From positions 96,561,565 through 96,625,564 of the forward strand of contig CM050451.1 of assembly GCA_027563935.2 (NCBI GenBank): a stretch of 64,000 nt of DNA. The letters are read 5' to 3'. Of this stretch, positions 45,611 to 55,861 are shown piece after piece. Below the pieces are notes generated by a model. It worked only from the letters and a program-made list of their open reading frames with translations, had not been told where the DNA came from and made no database searches. This DNA is from Costus lasius. Taxonomy: Eukaryota; Streptophyta; Magnoliopsida; Zingiberales; Costaceae. Positions within the stretch are counted from its first letter, which is position 1; every line of letters starts with the position of its first letter. The position numbers and the translations under genes were made by a program.

Positions 45611-45958
45611 TCAGTTAGAGTCATCGTCGGTGCTCATCTCAGCATCATCCTCGTGAGGGTCGTCCTCATTGTCATCATGTGAATTCAGCAGGACATCTAG
45701 AGAAGTTGGAGAAGCTGCTGCATTTGTGGACTTGAATAGAATTACGCATGAGGAAAAGCCAAAGATAGCATGCGGCCTCAAAATTGCATCTGATGATGAG
45801 GCGGAATAGCTGAAGAAGCAGGCTGGCAAAAGGGAGTCACATGGATGTGTGTGGTAGATTTGGGTGGTCGGCGCTTGTGAAGCAGGCTGGCAACAGTGGT
45901 CAGAATTGGGTGGTTGGCGCTTGTGAAGCTGGATCAGAAATAGCAGAGAAGAAATCAC
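45611..45958 (-). pseudogene. Possible remnant coding frame, acidic C-terminus
   Basis: A 115-codon frame ends with an Asp/Glu-rich tail (NEDDPHEDDAEMSTDDDSN). The rest is Ser-, Pro- and His-rich with no motif I recognise. It contains a duplicated HKRQPPNSDHCCQPASQAP-like segment at DNA level (GAAGCAGGCTGGCA at 45814 and 45880). It sits where gag-like sequence is expected in relatives, but there is no zinc knuckle. I infer a decayed coding remnant or chance. Confidence 0.3.
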
Positions 45959-46822
45959 CCTCGATCAAAGCCCGCTGGAATAGAAATCAACAACCAACAC
46001 CAATAGTTGATACTTGAAGAAGAGGCGACGAATTGCTGGAGGTGGAAGAAATATGGTGATCAAGCCTTCGTCGAACTCATAGCAGCAGCAAGATGGGTAT
46101 TCGGCGGCAGATAGCAGCAGCAACAAAGCAGATTAGCAATAGAAGCTCTACGTGTAATCCGAGAAGGAGGATATTTTTATAGTCTTTTTTTGTAGTCTTT
46201 TTTTTAATACAAGATTACGACTAGATCCGAAATTGTAACCTTGTCGTGAAATAAAAATAAAACATGTCAGAAAAATAAATTAAAACAAACATAAAGATAA
46301 ACATAAAACACTTGGGTTGCCTTCCAAGAAGTGCTAGTTTAGTGTCATTAGCTTGACCGCAGTGTTGTATAAAGCAGCACCAAAGAATGTATACTTAAAT
46401 TGTCAATCAGTGGTTTCAGGTATAGGTTTGTTTCAATAGTTACCTTGGGGTGCTTCCACATGTAGGTATTCAGATTTGTACCATTCTCGAATCGATTCGT
46501 TCAGTAGAATCAAGGACTTTCACAAAAGTTTGAGTTTCTACATTGTCCTTCTCGTCCTTTTCAACTTGACTGGAACATCATCTAAAATTTCCACCGGCTT
46601 TTACAAAGTGATCAGCAAGTTGTAATAATATGGCCATTTCTTCTTAGACTTCAATGACTTAAAAAGTTTGGCAGTGAATATTTCAAAAAGTCTATGAAAA
46701 AGCAGAGTTAAGCTAACAGAATGAAAACTAAGTTACTAAAAAAAAGGTAAGAAAAGAAACAAAAATAAACAGGGTAAAGTCTAGTCTATCAATTCTTAAA
46801 TCACTTTGATATTGATTGCCTG

Positions 46823-46840
46823 TCCCTGGCAACGACGCCA
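46823..46840 (-). promoter_or_regulatory. Primer binding site, tRNA-Asp type
   Basis: The minus strand reads TGGCGTCGTTGCCAGGGA, two changes from the tRNA-Asp complement, 5 bases from the LTR end. Confidence 0.9.
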
Positions 46841-46845
46841 AAACT

Positions 46846-48701
46846 TGATGTGTACTTTATCGTACCACTAACCGTAAGCGTGACGACTTTGTCGTAGTAG
46901 TACTTAAGATGTCGATCCCACAGGGACAATGATCAAGTACCGAGTGATTACGAATCAATAGCTAGACAATCGAGTGAACATTTTGGGTTTTCATAAAATA
47001 AATCAAAATACAACTAAATACAAATGCTAGCTGAATCAAGCAAATGAAAGTTTTGGATAGAAAACAAGGTTTAGAGACATCGGAACTTCGAGTGCATCTC
47101 GTTGATGGATCTTAAACTCAAACAAGATAAAATCATAACAATGCAATTTTAAAAGTATTCAAGGAAATATCTAATGGTATAGATTACCCTCTTTCAACAG
47201 CATAATCCAGTATCAATCTAGATCGGCGTCCTACTTTTGTGGCTCACCGTACCTAGATTGATCAATTGGGTTCAGAGATATTATAAGCTTCCTCACACAA
47301 ATCCTGCCCAATTTCTTGGCAGGTCAGAGCATGATCTATAAGGCAGATCTAGCGTCACAATTCACCTTTCGGTCCTTCTTGCGGCGCCCGAGAAAAGTAA
47401 TTGCGTGGCCAATGCAATACTAGTAATAAAACAGCACAAATCGAATAAACACAAAATAAAATTGCATTTGCTATGAGAAAATAAGTTCGAACAGAAGATA
47501 CATGCAACGAGATTACATCCTTGTTTCGATAAAGAAGAATATGCTATCATAGCATCAAATTTAGGATAAATCTCTAAAGGAATAGAAGGAACTAAAGAGA
47601 AGATAGAAGAAAGAGGAGGCAAACTCTCTGCAGAAACCTTGCAACATTCCTTCAAGTCTTCTAGAATGATGTTCACCATTCCTTCCTCCTCCCTTGTTGT
47701 CCTCGCCAAGAACTTCCCTTTGCGAAACTCGCTAGCCCCCCTTGAGCCCCAACTGGGCCTTCTTCCTCGAATTTGGCCCTTTAAATAGAGTCCCAACTCT
47801 TTTATGAATACATACATTGATGGGAAATTGAATTAGCTGCGTTTTGATACCAAGAACATTAAAATCGGAGCCATAATCAGGGAGTTATGGCCTATTCAAT
47901 GAAGGCGGCTCCATAATTATGGGTATAATGGGCCATTATGTTCGTAGCCGTAATATAATGGTTATGTATTAATTTCAGCCTCATTAACTTTTGTAAACCC
48001 CATATAATTAATGCTCATTTAATCCTCTTCGTTTTGACTCCAAAAACGTCCAAATCGGAGTTAAAACAAAGGAGTTATGTGCATTTAAAGCTAGGCGGCT
48101 GGTAATAAATTCTGGCGGCTACGAGATTACGGTCATGAGGTAGATTATGGCCATGCCCATGATCTCAGTGTAGAAGTCCAATTCGTCTCAAAATTTGCAG
48201 ATGAGTAGTATGGCCTTGGCTTGACTTGTGGCCATAGTTGTAGCGTCAGAAACCCCAGATCAGAAGATTGCGTCTTTGATGAATTATGGTCATGCCCATA
48301 ATCTTCTTGTCAAAGTCATCTCCATCCTAAATGTTGTTGTCGAGGAAGTTATGAGCACGTCTTTGAAATATGATTATGCTTATACAAAAACGAATCCATC
48401 ATGTAGCCAATCAGAGAATTACGGTCGTGATGTAGATTATGGCCTCAGCCGTAATTCTTGAAATTAATCCCGTTTGAAGCCAAACTTCTTGTCAAGGTTC
48501 TTGATTCACTCGGAGATGCAAATATACTTCCATGTAGCTCTAGAAGTGAGTGAATTATCCTGTATTCAACAAATATGACAAGTAGTGAAGCTTTTGAAGA
48601 AAATCAATGAAATAAGCTGGAAAGAGAGGGAAAATCATGATAATATGTGTCGATTCACAAGTAAATATAGGTCTAAAAGAAAATATAAATACGAGACACC
48701 A
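46846..48701 (-). repeat. 5' LTR of the 42729-48701 element
   Basis: Partner of 42729-44607, with the same order of landmarks: CAATTCACCTTTCGGTCCTT at 47358 and the ATTATGGCCATGCCCATGAT zone near 48140-48170. The last 250 bp are nearly identical to the other LTR. The outer end reads ACACCA instead of ACATCA. Confidence 0.93.
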
Positions 48702-48957
48702 TATGTTCATATAATAAGCATATGTTCTTCATGTTTATAAAACAGGATAGTAAGTTATATATTTACATGCTTGTTATAAGATGAGAATTGCCCCCAAATT
48801 GCTTTTGCGAAGTTAGTTTTACCTTGCTTTTTATATGCTTGTTATATGCATGTTATATGTTCATATACTTATATGATGTGCAAAGGTTAGAAATTCTTAC
48901 ATGTGTATATGCTTCTTATTTGCAAATGTTAGATAATCCTATATCTAAGCAACAACA

Positions 48958-51900
48958 ATGTCCCAATCCTCTCAATCCTCACGGCCAACATCTAAAAGTG
49001 GAAAAGCAGTGTGGAATCTACAAACAACTCTGACATTTTCTGATGTTTGTATTACTGCTATCAATAAAAACATGCGCCCGGGAACACATTTAAATGCTCA
49101 AGGGTGGAAATTTGTAGTTGAAAATTTTTAACAATTGATTACATTGACATATGATAAAGTGCAATTAAAGAACAAATGAGATCAACTAAAGGCTGACTAG
49201 AAGTTATGGAAAGAGTTAAAAGGTAGAGAAACTGGTTTAGGGTGGAATGCAAGGTTGGAGATGGTGGATGCAACCCCTGAGTGGTGGGAAATGAAAATTA
49301 TAGTATGTATATTTGGAAGTAGTTATTATTGTTATTATTTAGTTGATAAAGTAATTTATTATTCTAATATAATTATAGACTAACAAAGAGTATGCCAAGT
49401 TTTGAAAGAAGGGTATCCATCCTGATATCGAAATAAAGAATGATATTTATGTTTTGACAGACAGTAGCGACAGGAGAGTTTTGTTATACATCAGCTATGC
49501 TTGAAGAACTAGTTCAAGAGATGAATACGCAATATGAAAACTATGAGCCATGTGGTGAAAATATGGAATCATCTCGCATGCCATCATCCGCTCGTTAAAG
49601 TCAATGTGGTAAAAGAAAGGCTACATGATGACACCAAAATATATAGTATATTTTGTATTATTTTAGATATCTTTTCATGCTAAATTGAGGATCTTTTACT
49701 TGTTTTTACACAGAATTCATCAAATATTGCAAAGTCTACTTCTATTTTGGTTTTTCATGATTTTCAGGCAAAAAGACACCATTTTAAGGCGTTTTCAAGT
49801 AAAATCAAATACATGGAAGAGTTACCATCATCAAGAGGAGATCACCCAACAAATTTCACACAAAACGGAGTAACAAACCAAAATACGACAGGGCCGTACA
49901 CTATATTACGGTACCGTATTTCCACACGATAGCGTAATATTGAGCCACTGCCGTAATTTGGAGATATTCCGAACAGAAGGTTTGTCGAAAATATGGCACT
50001 GCCGTAAACCATTTTACGGGCTGTATTTTGCAGCGTTTTCAGAACATAAAGTTTCACTGAAATTACGGCACTGCCGTAAACTTCGACACGGGCCGTATTT
50101 TCCATACGTTTCCGACCAGAGAGTTTAGCCGATTTTACAGTAGTATCGTGAACTATATTACGGTACCGTATTTCCCAGCAATTTCAGAACAGAAGACTCA
50201 AGCGATTTTACGGCAGTGCCGTGAACTATTACACTGCCGTATTTTTGTTTTTGAACGTGACTCCCAGGTCAATTTCGACGCCCGATTTTTGTGCAGATTA
50301 TTGCGAGCGATCCAGAGCTCTAAATTTATGCCGTAAGAAGAAGAAAGGGAGCCAACGACGAGAGGATCAAGTAGACACCAAAAGCCCCAAATTGCATCCA
50401 CTCTCGAGGGAGAAATCACAGTACAAGTCGCCGCTTAGGGTTTTGCCGCTGTGATCAATCCAGAGCACCTCCGGCTGTGATTTTTATACTGAAGCTTCGT
50501 CTGGAGAAGGAGACAACATGCCAGAAGTTTCAGAACGAAAGGAGATCAATTTGAGGAGAAATCAACGAAAGAAGCTCTCGCGCACTGTTCACAGCGAGTT
50601 CCCTTGCAAATTACGGCTGTGAAATATTTCACAGCCGTGCTATTTTTTTCCTAAAACTCCTATTATGTTGATTTTTGATCTTCTAAAATTATGGTATTTT
50701 GTAATCCCTTCACCATGCTAGCTTAAACTTATTTTGGGACGTGGGGGAGTAATTCCCTTTGATTTTCTTAATGACTAGATAATCTTTCAATTTCATCATG
50801 ATTATTTTACTTTGATAATTTTACCTATACGATTGTTGCTCTAAGATTCTCCGTAGTTTACTTTTTCTTATCATGATTTATAGTTTTTGCAATAAGGACC
50901 GAAAGGTGATTTGCTTGAGAACTTGGAACCCTAAAATTGACTAATAGGAACTTACCGTAGGAAACTAGGTTAAGTTCTTATTTCTTTATTTTAGTAAGTT
51001 AAATTGCCATGATGATATTAATGAACTTAGGATTGAGTTATTATGTCAAACGTGGAGATCTTGCACGAAAGTGAAGATCGGAACATTGGAGAACCATAGG
51101 TAGAACGTGTGTTGAGTCTCGGATGCACGAAAGTGATCCTTGAGATTACACTCGACGTAATCAACTTAGAATTCGGATGCACGAAAGTGATCCTTGAGTT
51201 CTTTGTCTGATGGTTTACCTATCTATAGCTTGGGATGAATCTTGCGCGAAAGCAAGGATTTATTCTTGCATTGTTATCTGCACGAGAGTGGGATAACCCC
51301 TTTTTAAGGTAAATTATGCCTTTATCATATTAGAATTTGATTGATGAACATCTTTATATATCTAGTCATGAAAATCAAAGTGGATGAAACCCTAGTCCCA
51401 ATTTCTCTCTGATAGTAATTTTCCGCGTGTCTTCGATTCTTACTTTGCTATTATTCGATTGCCTAGATAGTGAAAAATCAATTATTCGGTACTTGACAAC
51501 GCAAGTCTCTCCGTGGGAACGATATTTTCTTTGTTACTTCGAGTATCCGTGCACTTGCAGACACTACGAGTTAGGGACAACAAGTTTTTGGAGCCGTGTA
51601 AGGGAGTGACAATAGCCCTGTGCGCTAATACTTTGGCCGCGACACCTAAGACAAGTCTACCTGCTTGTATTTAAAAGTGTGTCCTTTCGGATCACAACAC
51701 TACATCATCTGGATTTAAGGATTCTTTGAGTTTGCTTGCAACATCAATTCATCAAAATTTAATAGAGTCTCCAGGCAGTAGTGTTAAAGAGGTGATGGCA
51801 GAGTTAAGATCTCTTCCAGGAATTGAACGTGGTAGTGAGTTATATTTTTTTGCCGCGGCCCAATTTCGACAAAAATAAAATAGAGTAATATTCAAAGAAA

Positions 51901-51965
51901 TGGAAATAGCTGAAGAGAAATTAGGCTTCTTGAAGTATTTATTAGATTTGTCGAAGAAGAGTTGA
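48958..51965 (+). pseudogene. Harbinger ORF1, Myb/SANT-like, split by a solo LTR
   Basis: ATG at 48958 opens MSQSSQSSRPTSKSGKAVW, then the Myb/SANT-like DNA-binding region (LNAQGWKFVVENF, LKADWKLWKELKGRETGLGW, DATPEWW) up to 49302. An intron GTATGT...TTATAG lies at 49303-49378, followed by TNKEYAKF. Stops interrupt the region after VVENF, after LKNK and after AKF, and a frameshift precedes ATGEFCYTSAML. The solo LTR enters after GGCTACA (49625). Coding resumes at 51700 with the reading phase kept and runs to about 51965, with stops after AAQFRQK and at the end. ORF1 proteins bind element ends and help transposase. Confidence 0.8.
49626..51699 (+). mobile_element. Gypsy solo LTR, TGATGACACC family, target duplication CTACA
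   Basis: A 2074-bp LTR from TGATGACACC to GGATCACAACA, flanked by perfect CTACA (49621-49625 and 51700-51704). It is the plus-strand partner of 24501-26564. Contains a 72-bp tandem array of TTACGG(C/T)A...CCGTAA palindromes (49885-50240), a perfect 26-bp palindrome (50613-50638), GCAATAAGGACCGAAAGGTGA (50890), repeated GCACGAAAGTGA words (51060-51290) and a GTGCACTTGCAGACAC tail. TTTTTGGAGCCGTG at 51585 resembles a primer site but lies inside the LTR as defined by the flanks. Confidence 0.95.
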
Positions 51966-52252
51966 CCTATGAGTTTGATGCACTACATTATGTTTGTTGA
52001 ACATGTGATGTGTTATATTTGCTGAACTTGTGACTTATGTTATGTTTGATGTAGTACATTATGTTATGTTGTGTTATGTTTCATGTGATACATTATGTTA
52101 TAGCATATTGTGTTATGTTTCATGCAGTACATTATGTTTCATGTAGTATATTTTGCTAAACTTGATGCACTATATTATGTTTTATATTTGTTGAACTTGT
52201 GGTGTTTTATATGTTTGTTAATTATTTATGTTATGTTGTTATTTGTATAGAT
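51966..52252. repeat. Low-complexity ATTATGTTATG spacer
   Basis: The spacer between the two Harbinger genes is a run of ACATTATGTTATGTTG-like and TGTTGAACTTGTG words. It looks like degenerated tandem repeat of roughly 50 bp period. Confidence 0.6.
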
Positions 52253-53603
52253 ATGGATGGTCACATAGGAGTTTGATGATATACAAGATTTTACTGATGA
52301 AACAAATCCATTTTGGAATGTGATTAATTATACTATACTTGCTATGAATGAGTATTACTCATCATATTTACATAAGTCCCCTTGTATGGTATCATCCCAT
52401 TTAGGTATGGGATGGATGAGAGAAATAATACAAGGATATCCAAAAAGGTGTTGGAGAATGATGAGGATGGAGCAAAATGATTTTGTACAATTGTGTCATA
52501 TTTTAGAGAACTCATACAATTTGAAAGCATAAAAAAAACATATCTATTTATGAAAAGGTTGGGCTTTTATCTATATATTAGCACAAGGGGCATCGAATAG
52601 GGAAGCACAAGAAAGATTTCAACATTCAGGTGAAACTATAAGTAGAATCTTCCATGAGGTGTTGAAATCAGTTTATAAGTTTGCAAAGGTTATGATAGAG
52701 CCCATCGATAGAGAGTTTCGAGATACTCCACCAGAAATATTACGTGACAATCGTTATATGCCTCATTTTAAGTAAATTTTGATTATTTGTTCAAAGTTTA
52801 TAAATGTGATATTATTTTATATTAATTCTTCTATTTTTTTTTATAGGATTGCATCGGAGCTATTGATGGTACACATATAGATGCAGTCGTCCCAATGCAT
52901 GATCAGTTGTGATTTATAGGAAGAAAGGGTCGGCCAACCCAAAATGTGCTTGCTGCATGTTCCTTTGATATGAAATTTACATATGTATTAGTTTGATATG
53001 AAGGTACAGCTCATGATGCACGTGTTCTTACAAAGGCATTGACTTTAAATTTTCCAAAACCTCCTCCAGGTACGATACAAAATTTTAACTTTTAGTCTTT
53101 TTTTATATCTTTATTCCAATTGCTAATTATAATTTTATTTGAAATTTATAGGGAAATATTATTTAGTTGATGCAGGATACTCACAAATGAGTGAGTATCT
53201 TAGCCCATACAGAGGAGTGAGGTATCATCTTCAAGAATATCAACAAGGGCATCCACCACGAGGCCTTAAAGAAATATTTAATAAAGCACACTCCTCCCTT
53301 AGAAGTTGTATTGAGCGGACTTTTGGAGTGTGGAAGAAGAGCTGGAATATATTACGCGATATGCCGTCGTTTGCATTTGATACTCAAGTTAAATATGTAG
53401 TCACATCAATGACACTACATAATTATATTCGGCAAACAATGATAACTGATGAGATTTTTCAGGAATTTGATGCTAATCTTGATTTTAGTACTTTAGCTGA
53501 TTCAGAAGCCAGTGAGGAAGTTGTTGATGAGCAAGTTAATTCTATTCAAATAGATATGCAACGAAATCAGATTGCTCTAAGTCTAGTAGCATCACATCTG
53601 TAA
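52253..53603 (+). pseudogene. PIF/Harbinger transposase, DDE type
   Basis: Three exons: about 52253-52771, 52847-53069 and 53152-53603. Intron borders GTAAAT...TTATAG and GTACGA...TTATAG keep the reading phase (PHF-K-DCIGAID and PPP-G-KYYLVD). Catalytic residues are recognisable: D in CIGAIDGTH, D in EGTAHDARV and E in HSSLRSCIERTFGVWKK, with VDAGYSQMSEYLSPYRGVRY between them. This is the plant Harbinger nuclease family (DDE_Tnp_4), which cuts and inserts at TTA/TAA. Stops occur near the start, after NSYNLKA, after PMHDQL and after TYVLV, and the first exon is degraded. Exon 3 is open to its end at 53603 (RNQIALSLVASHL). Confidence 0.9.
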
Positions 53604-53863
53604 TTTAAATACTTATGTTTTGTTATTAGAATGAATATTGTTGTAATGAGGTGTAAAATATTTTGATATTTAACGTACAATTTATTGTTTTGGTTAAACT
53701 TTTTGTATATTGTAATACACATGACTCCACGTGTTATAAGTACTAGGAATACTTTTGTAAAATTGTTTAAAAATAACCTGCTTAATAACATAGCATAACT
53801 GCTGACCAGCATAGCTTTTGACGAGCACAGCTTTTGACCAGCACAATAGTTTATCCAAACACC

Positions 53864-54449
53864 ACTCAGCTTTTGCAACAAGCTATTCTTCAATCAGCGA
53901 CAAGAAAAAAAAACACTTATGTGTGCTACAATACTATTGTATAGTAGTATTTTAATAAATTATATTTCTATTTTGAAATTAAAAATAGATTCTCAACAAA
54001 TCTGATTTTGTTTTAAAATGTCATACTTACCTAATTAGAATTGATTCTTTATTATGTTTTCAATTGTCTTAATTGTGGCAACCGTAGAGCAATTTTATTC
54101 TCTTCATAATTGACGTTGAATTTTGTTTTAATTGTCTTAATTGGTTAGCTTAAACACGTGCGGCAGTTGATTGATTTGTCAAAATTTACAGTAATTTCAT
54201 AATTGTTTTAATCATTTCTATTTAAATATTGATGTTCATTTTGGAAAAAAAATCTAACTGTTGTGTTATAGGCAATAGCTTGCTAAAAGTAAGTTAATCA
54301 GTAGAATTAAGGTTCTTTAACCTAATTGTCGTATTTCTGAGCTGTTAATGTGTAATTGTTTAATTGCCGTTGGGCAATTTACCTTAATCTTTTTATTGCG
54401 TAATTATGGCAATTTCAATTTTGATTTCATTTAATTGTTATGCTTTGCA
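53864..54449. other. AT-rich non-coding DNA
   Basis: No genes or terminal repeats recognised. The phrase TTTTAATTGTCTTAATTG recurs around 54056-54140, a minor local repeat. Confidence 0.4.
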
Positions 54450-54870
54450 TAGTATTTCCTTGGAGGAATAATTAGAGGGGAGGGATGGATATTGCTAAAA
54501 TCCCTTGTTTCCTAAATACATTAGCTAGGATGGATGAATAAATGAGAGGATGGATACCTAAAAATTGATCCTTCAAATACGGGAGGAAAACTTGGCGGAA
54601 GACTCGTTCTCGCCAAAATCACGCATGAAACACTCTCTCCCCCGAAATCGCCCATCGTCCTCGTCTCTCACGATCAGCCCTCTCTCCCCAAAATTGTCCG
54701 AAAGCCACGAAGCATTGCTGACCCGCCGCCTCCAACTTGCCTCCAGCTTTCAGCCCCCCTCCAGCCAACCTCCAACCTGCCCCCCACCTCAAGCTTGCTT
54801 GGATGAGCTCAGGAGAGGAGGGAGGCGGAGGACGACGAGCAGGAGCTAGTGGTGGGGGAGGAGCGGCGGG

Positions 54871-55068
54871 GTGATGCTGGAGGGGTATGTGGAGGCGGCG
54901 GGCAGTGGGGAGGAGGGATCAGAGGATGTTGCGAGGATGAAGAGCCAGACGGATGAGGACCTGGATGAGCTCAAGGGGTGCCTTGACCTCAGGTTCAGGA
55001 TTGGGTTTAGCTATGACAAGATCCCTGATCTCTGCGGCACGCTCCTAGCGCTGGAGCTCTGCTACTAG
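54871..55068 (+). pseudogene. Captured DUF1685 gene fragment
   Basis: The 65-codon frame ends with residues matching the core of plant DUF1685 proteins: TDEDLDELKGCLDL, then GFSYDKIPDLCGTLLALELCY. In the family the usual form is LTDEDLDELKGC(I/L)(D/E)LGFGF followed by PELC.TLPALELCYS. Here LRFRIGF replaces LGFGF and a stop follows ALELCY, where the family continues. Only part of one exon is present, inside a transposon-like unit. DUF1685 has no assigned function that I know. The upstream residues (MLEGYVEAAGSGEEGSE) may also be of gene origin. Not expected to be functional. Confidence 0.75.
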
Positions 55069-55100
55069 ACAGCGTGCCTCCAGCTAGCCTCCCACCTCCA

Positions 55101-55370
55101 GCTTGCCTAGATGAGCTCAGGAGAGGAGGGAGGTGGAGGACGACGAGCAGGAGCTAGTGGTGTCGGAGGCGAGCTGGTGGTGTCGGAGGCGGCATAGGAG
55201 GAAGAAGAGGAGATTGTGTGGAGAGGATGGAGGCGTGAAGAGCCATGGCGATGGAAGAGTGGCAGGGTGATGCTCGAGGGGTACGTGGAGGCAGCGAGCA
55301 GTAGGGAGGAGGGATAAGAAGGCATTGCGAGGACGGAGAGCCTGACGGACGAGGGCTTGGATGATAACTC
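55101..55370 (+). pseudogene. Second, shorter copy of the DUF1685 fragment
   Basis: Repeats the upstream stretch of the first copy (CAGGAGAGGAGGGAGG, GACGACGAGCAGGAGCTAGT), and then LEGYVEAAS, a stop, and ARTESLTDEGLDD, matching ARMKSQTDEDLDE of copy one. It ends there, at the terminal region of the element. The copies differ, so duplication was followed by divergence, or two captures took place. Confidence 0.65.
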
Positions 55371-55475
55371 TGGACACGTGAAAATCACGTGATCCTTTCT
55401 AATGGATTGTATTTCTTTTCTTTGCGGATTGTTAATCCATTCCCTTTTCTTTTACATCCATTCAAGGAAACAGAC

Positions 55476-55812
55476 TGTTGAGTACAACAACAAAGGAATT
55501 AAGATATTATTTCTATTGTCATAAATGAATAAATATTTCTGTAGAAAAGTTACCTTATTAAATTAAAAATAATATAATTATAAAAGTTTATAATAATAAT
55601 ACATTCATTACTGTATAATAATTCAATTGGGTCAATCGGATTTTAAAGCGACCCATGTCTTAAATTCTTTAATTAAAATTTCTTGTGTCTCTATTCGACG
55701 AGACATTTTTCTCTTTTAATTAAATCTGTAATGCTTGATACATAAGCATTATTTAGTTGTACCTTATTAAAAACCTATAGTTTAGCCCTGTGCATGAAGT
55801 AGCAGCCTTTTG

Positions 55813-55861
<49 letters not shown>

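Larger units (their letters stand above)
42729..48701 (-). mobile_element. Complete coding-poor Gypsy element, target duplication TATGT
   Basis: LTRs at 42729-44607 (1879 bp) and 46846-48701 (1856 bp), minus strand TG(A/G)TGTCTCGTATTTAT to GTACACATCA, and perfect TATGT duplications at 42724-42728 and 48702-48706. A primer site lies at 46823-46840. The 2.24-kb interior has no recognisable gag or pol, only a 115-codon acidic-ended frame and the conserved GGGTTGCCTTCCAAGAAGTG segment (46316). LTR start and order match the solo LTRs at 17232 and 22729, so this is a related family. It must have been mobilised in trans. Confidence 0.95.
48702..53863 (+). mobile_element. Degenerate PIF/Harbinger transposon with ORF1 and transposase
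   Basis: Carries the two genes typical of plant PIF/Harbinger elements in the same direction: a Myb/SANT-like ORF1 and a DDE transposase. The right end is probably ATCCAAACACC (53853-53863), similar to other Harbinger ends, preceded by three CTTTTGACCAGCACAG-like subterminal repeats (53793-53848). The left end was not found and may lie beyond the Gypsy insertion, left of 42729. A solo LTR (49626-51699) splits ORF1, and both genes have in-frame stops, so the element is dead. Confidence 0.85.
54450..55475. mobile_element. Transposon-like unit carrying gene fragments
   Basis: The ends form an imperfect inverted repeat about 40 bp long: the left reads AGTATTTCCTTGGAGGAATA and the reverse complement of the right reads AGTCTGTTTCCTTGAATGGA, both then reaching GGGATGGAT or GGAATGGAT. 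No matching target duplication was found, so the superfamily is unknown (Harbinger- or hAT-like). The interior is GC-rich, contains a 308-bp period duplication (ATGAGCTCAGGAGAGGAGGG at 54803 and 55111) and a DUF1685 fragment, in the manner of Pack-type elements. No transposase. Confidence 0.6.

Noticed and set aside
43288..47817. Conserved open frames in 43288-43695, 43401-43655 and 47362-47817
   Set aside because: Their conservation is explained by the two LTRs of one element; no domain is present and both strands are open.
44134..48461. Identical 77-codon frames at 44134-44367 and 48228-48461
   Set aside because: Same LTR position in both LTRs, palindrome-rich DNA, no protein similarity.
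51585..51606. Primer-site-like TTTTTGGAGCCGTG after 51582
   Set aside because: The CTACA duplication places the LTR end at 51699, and the GAGGC duplication of the other copy agrees, so this lies inside the LTR. It also fits tRNA-Asp poorly.
53139..53603. Transposase start at the ATG of 53139
   Set aside because: That ATG is in the intron before exon 3; the exon junction at 53152 gives the family sequence PPPGKYYLVD.
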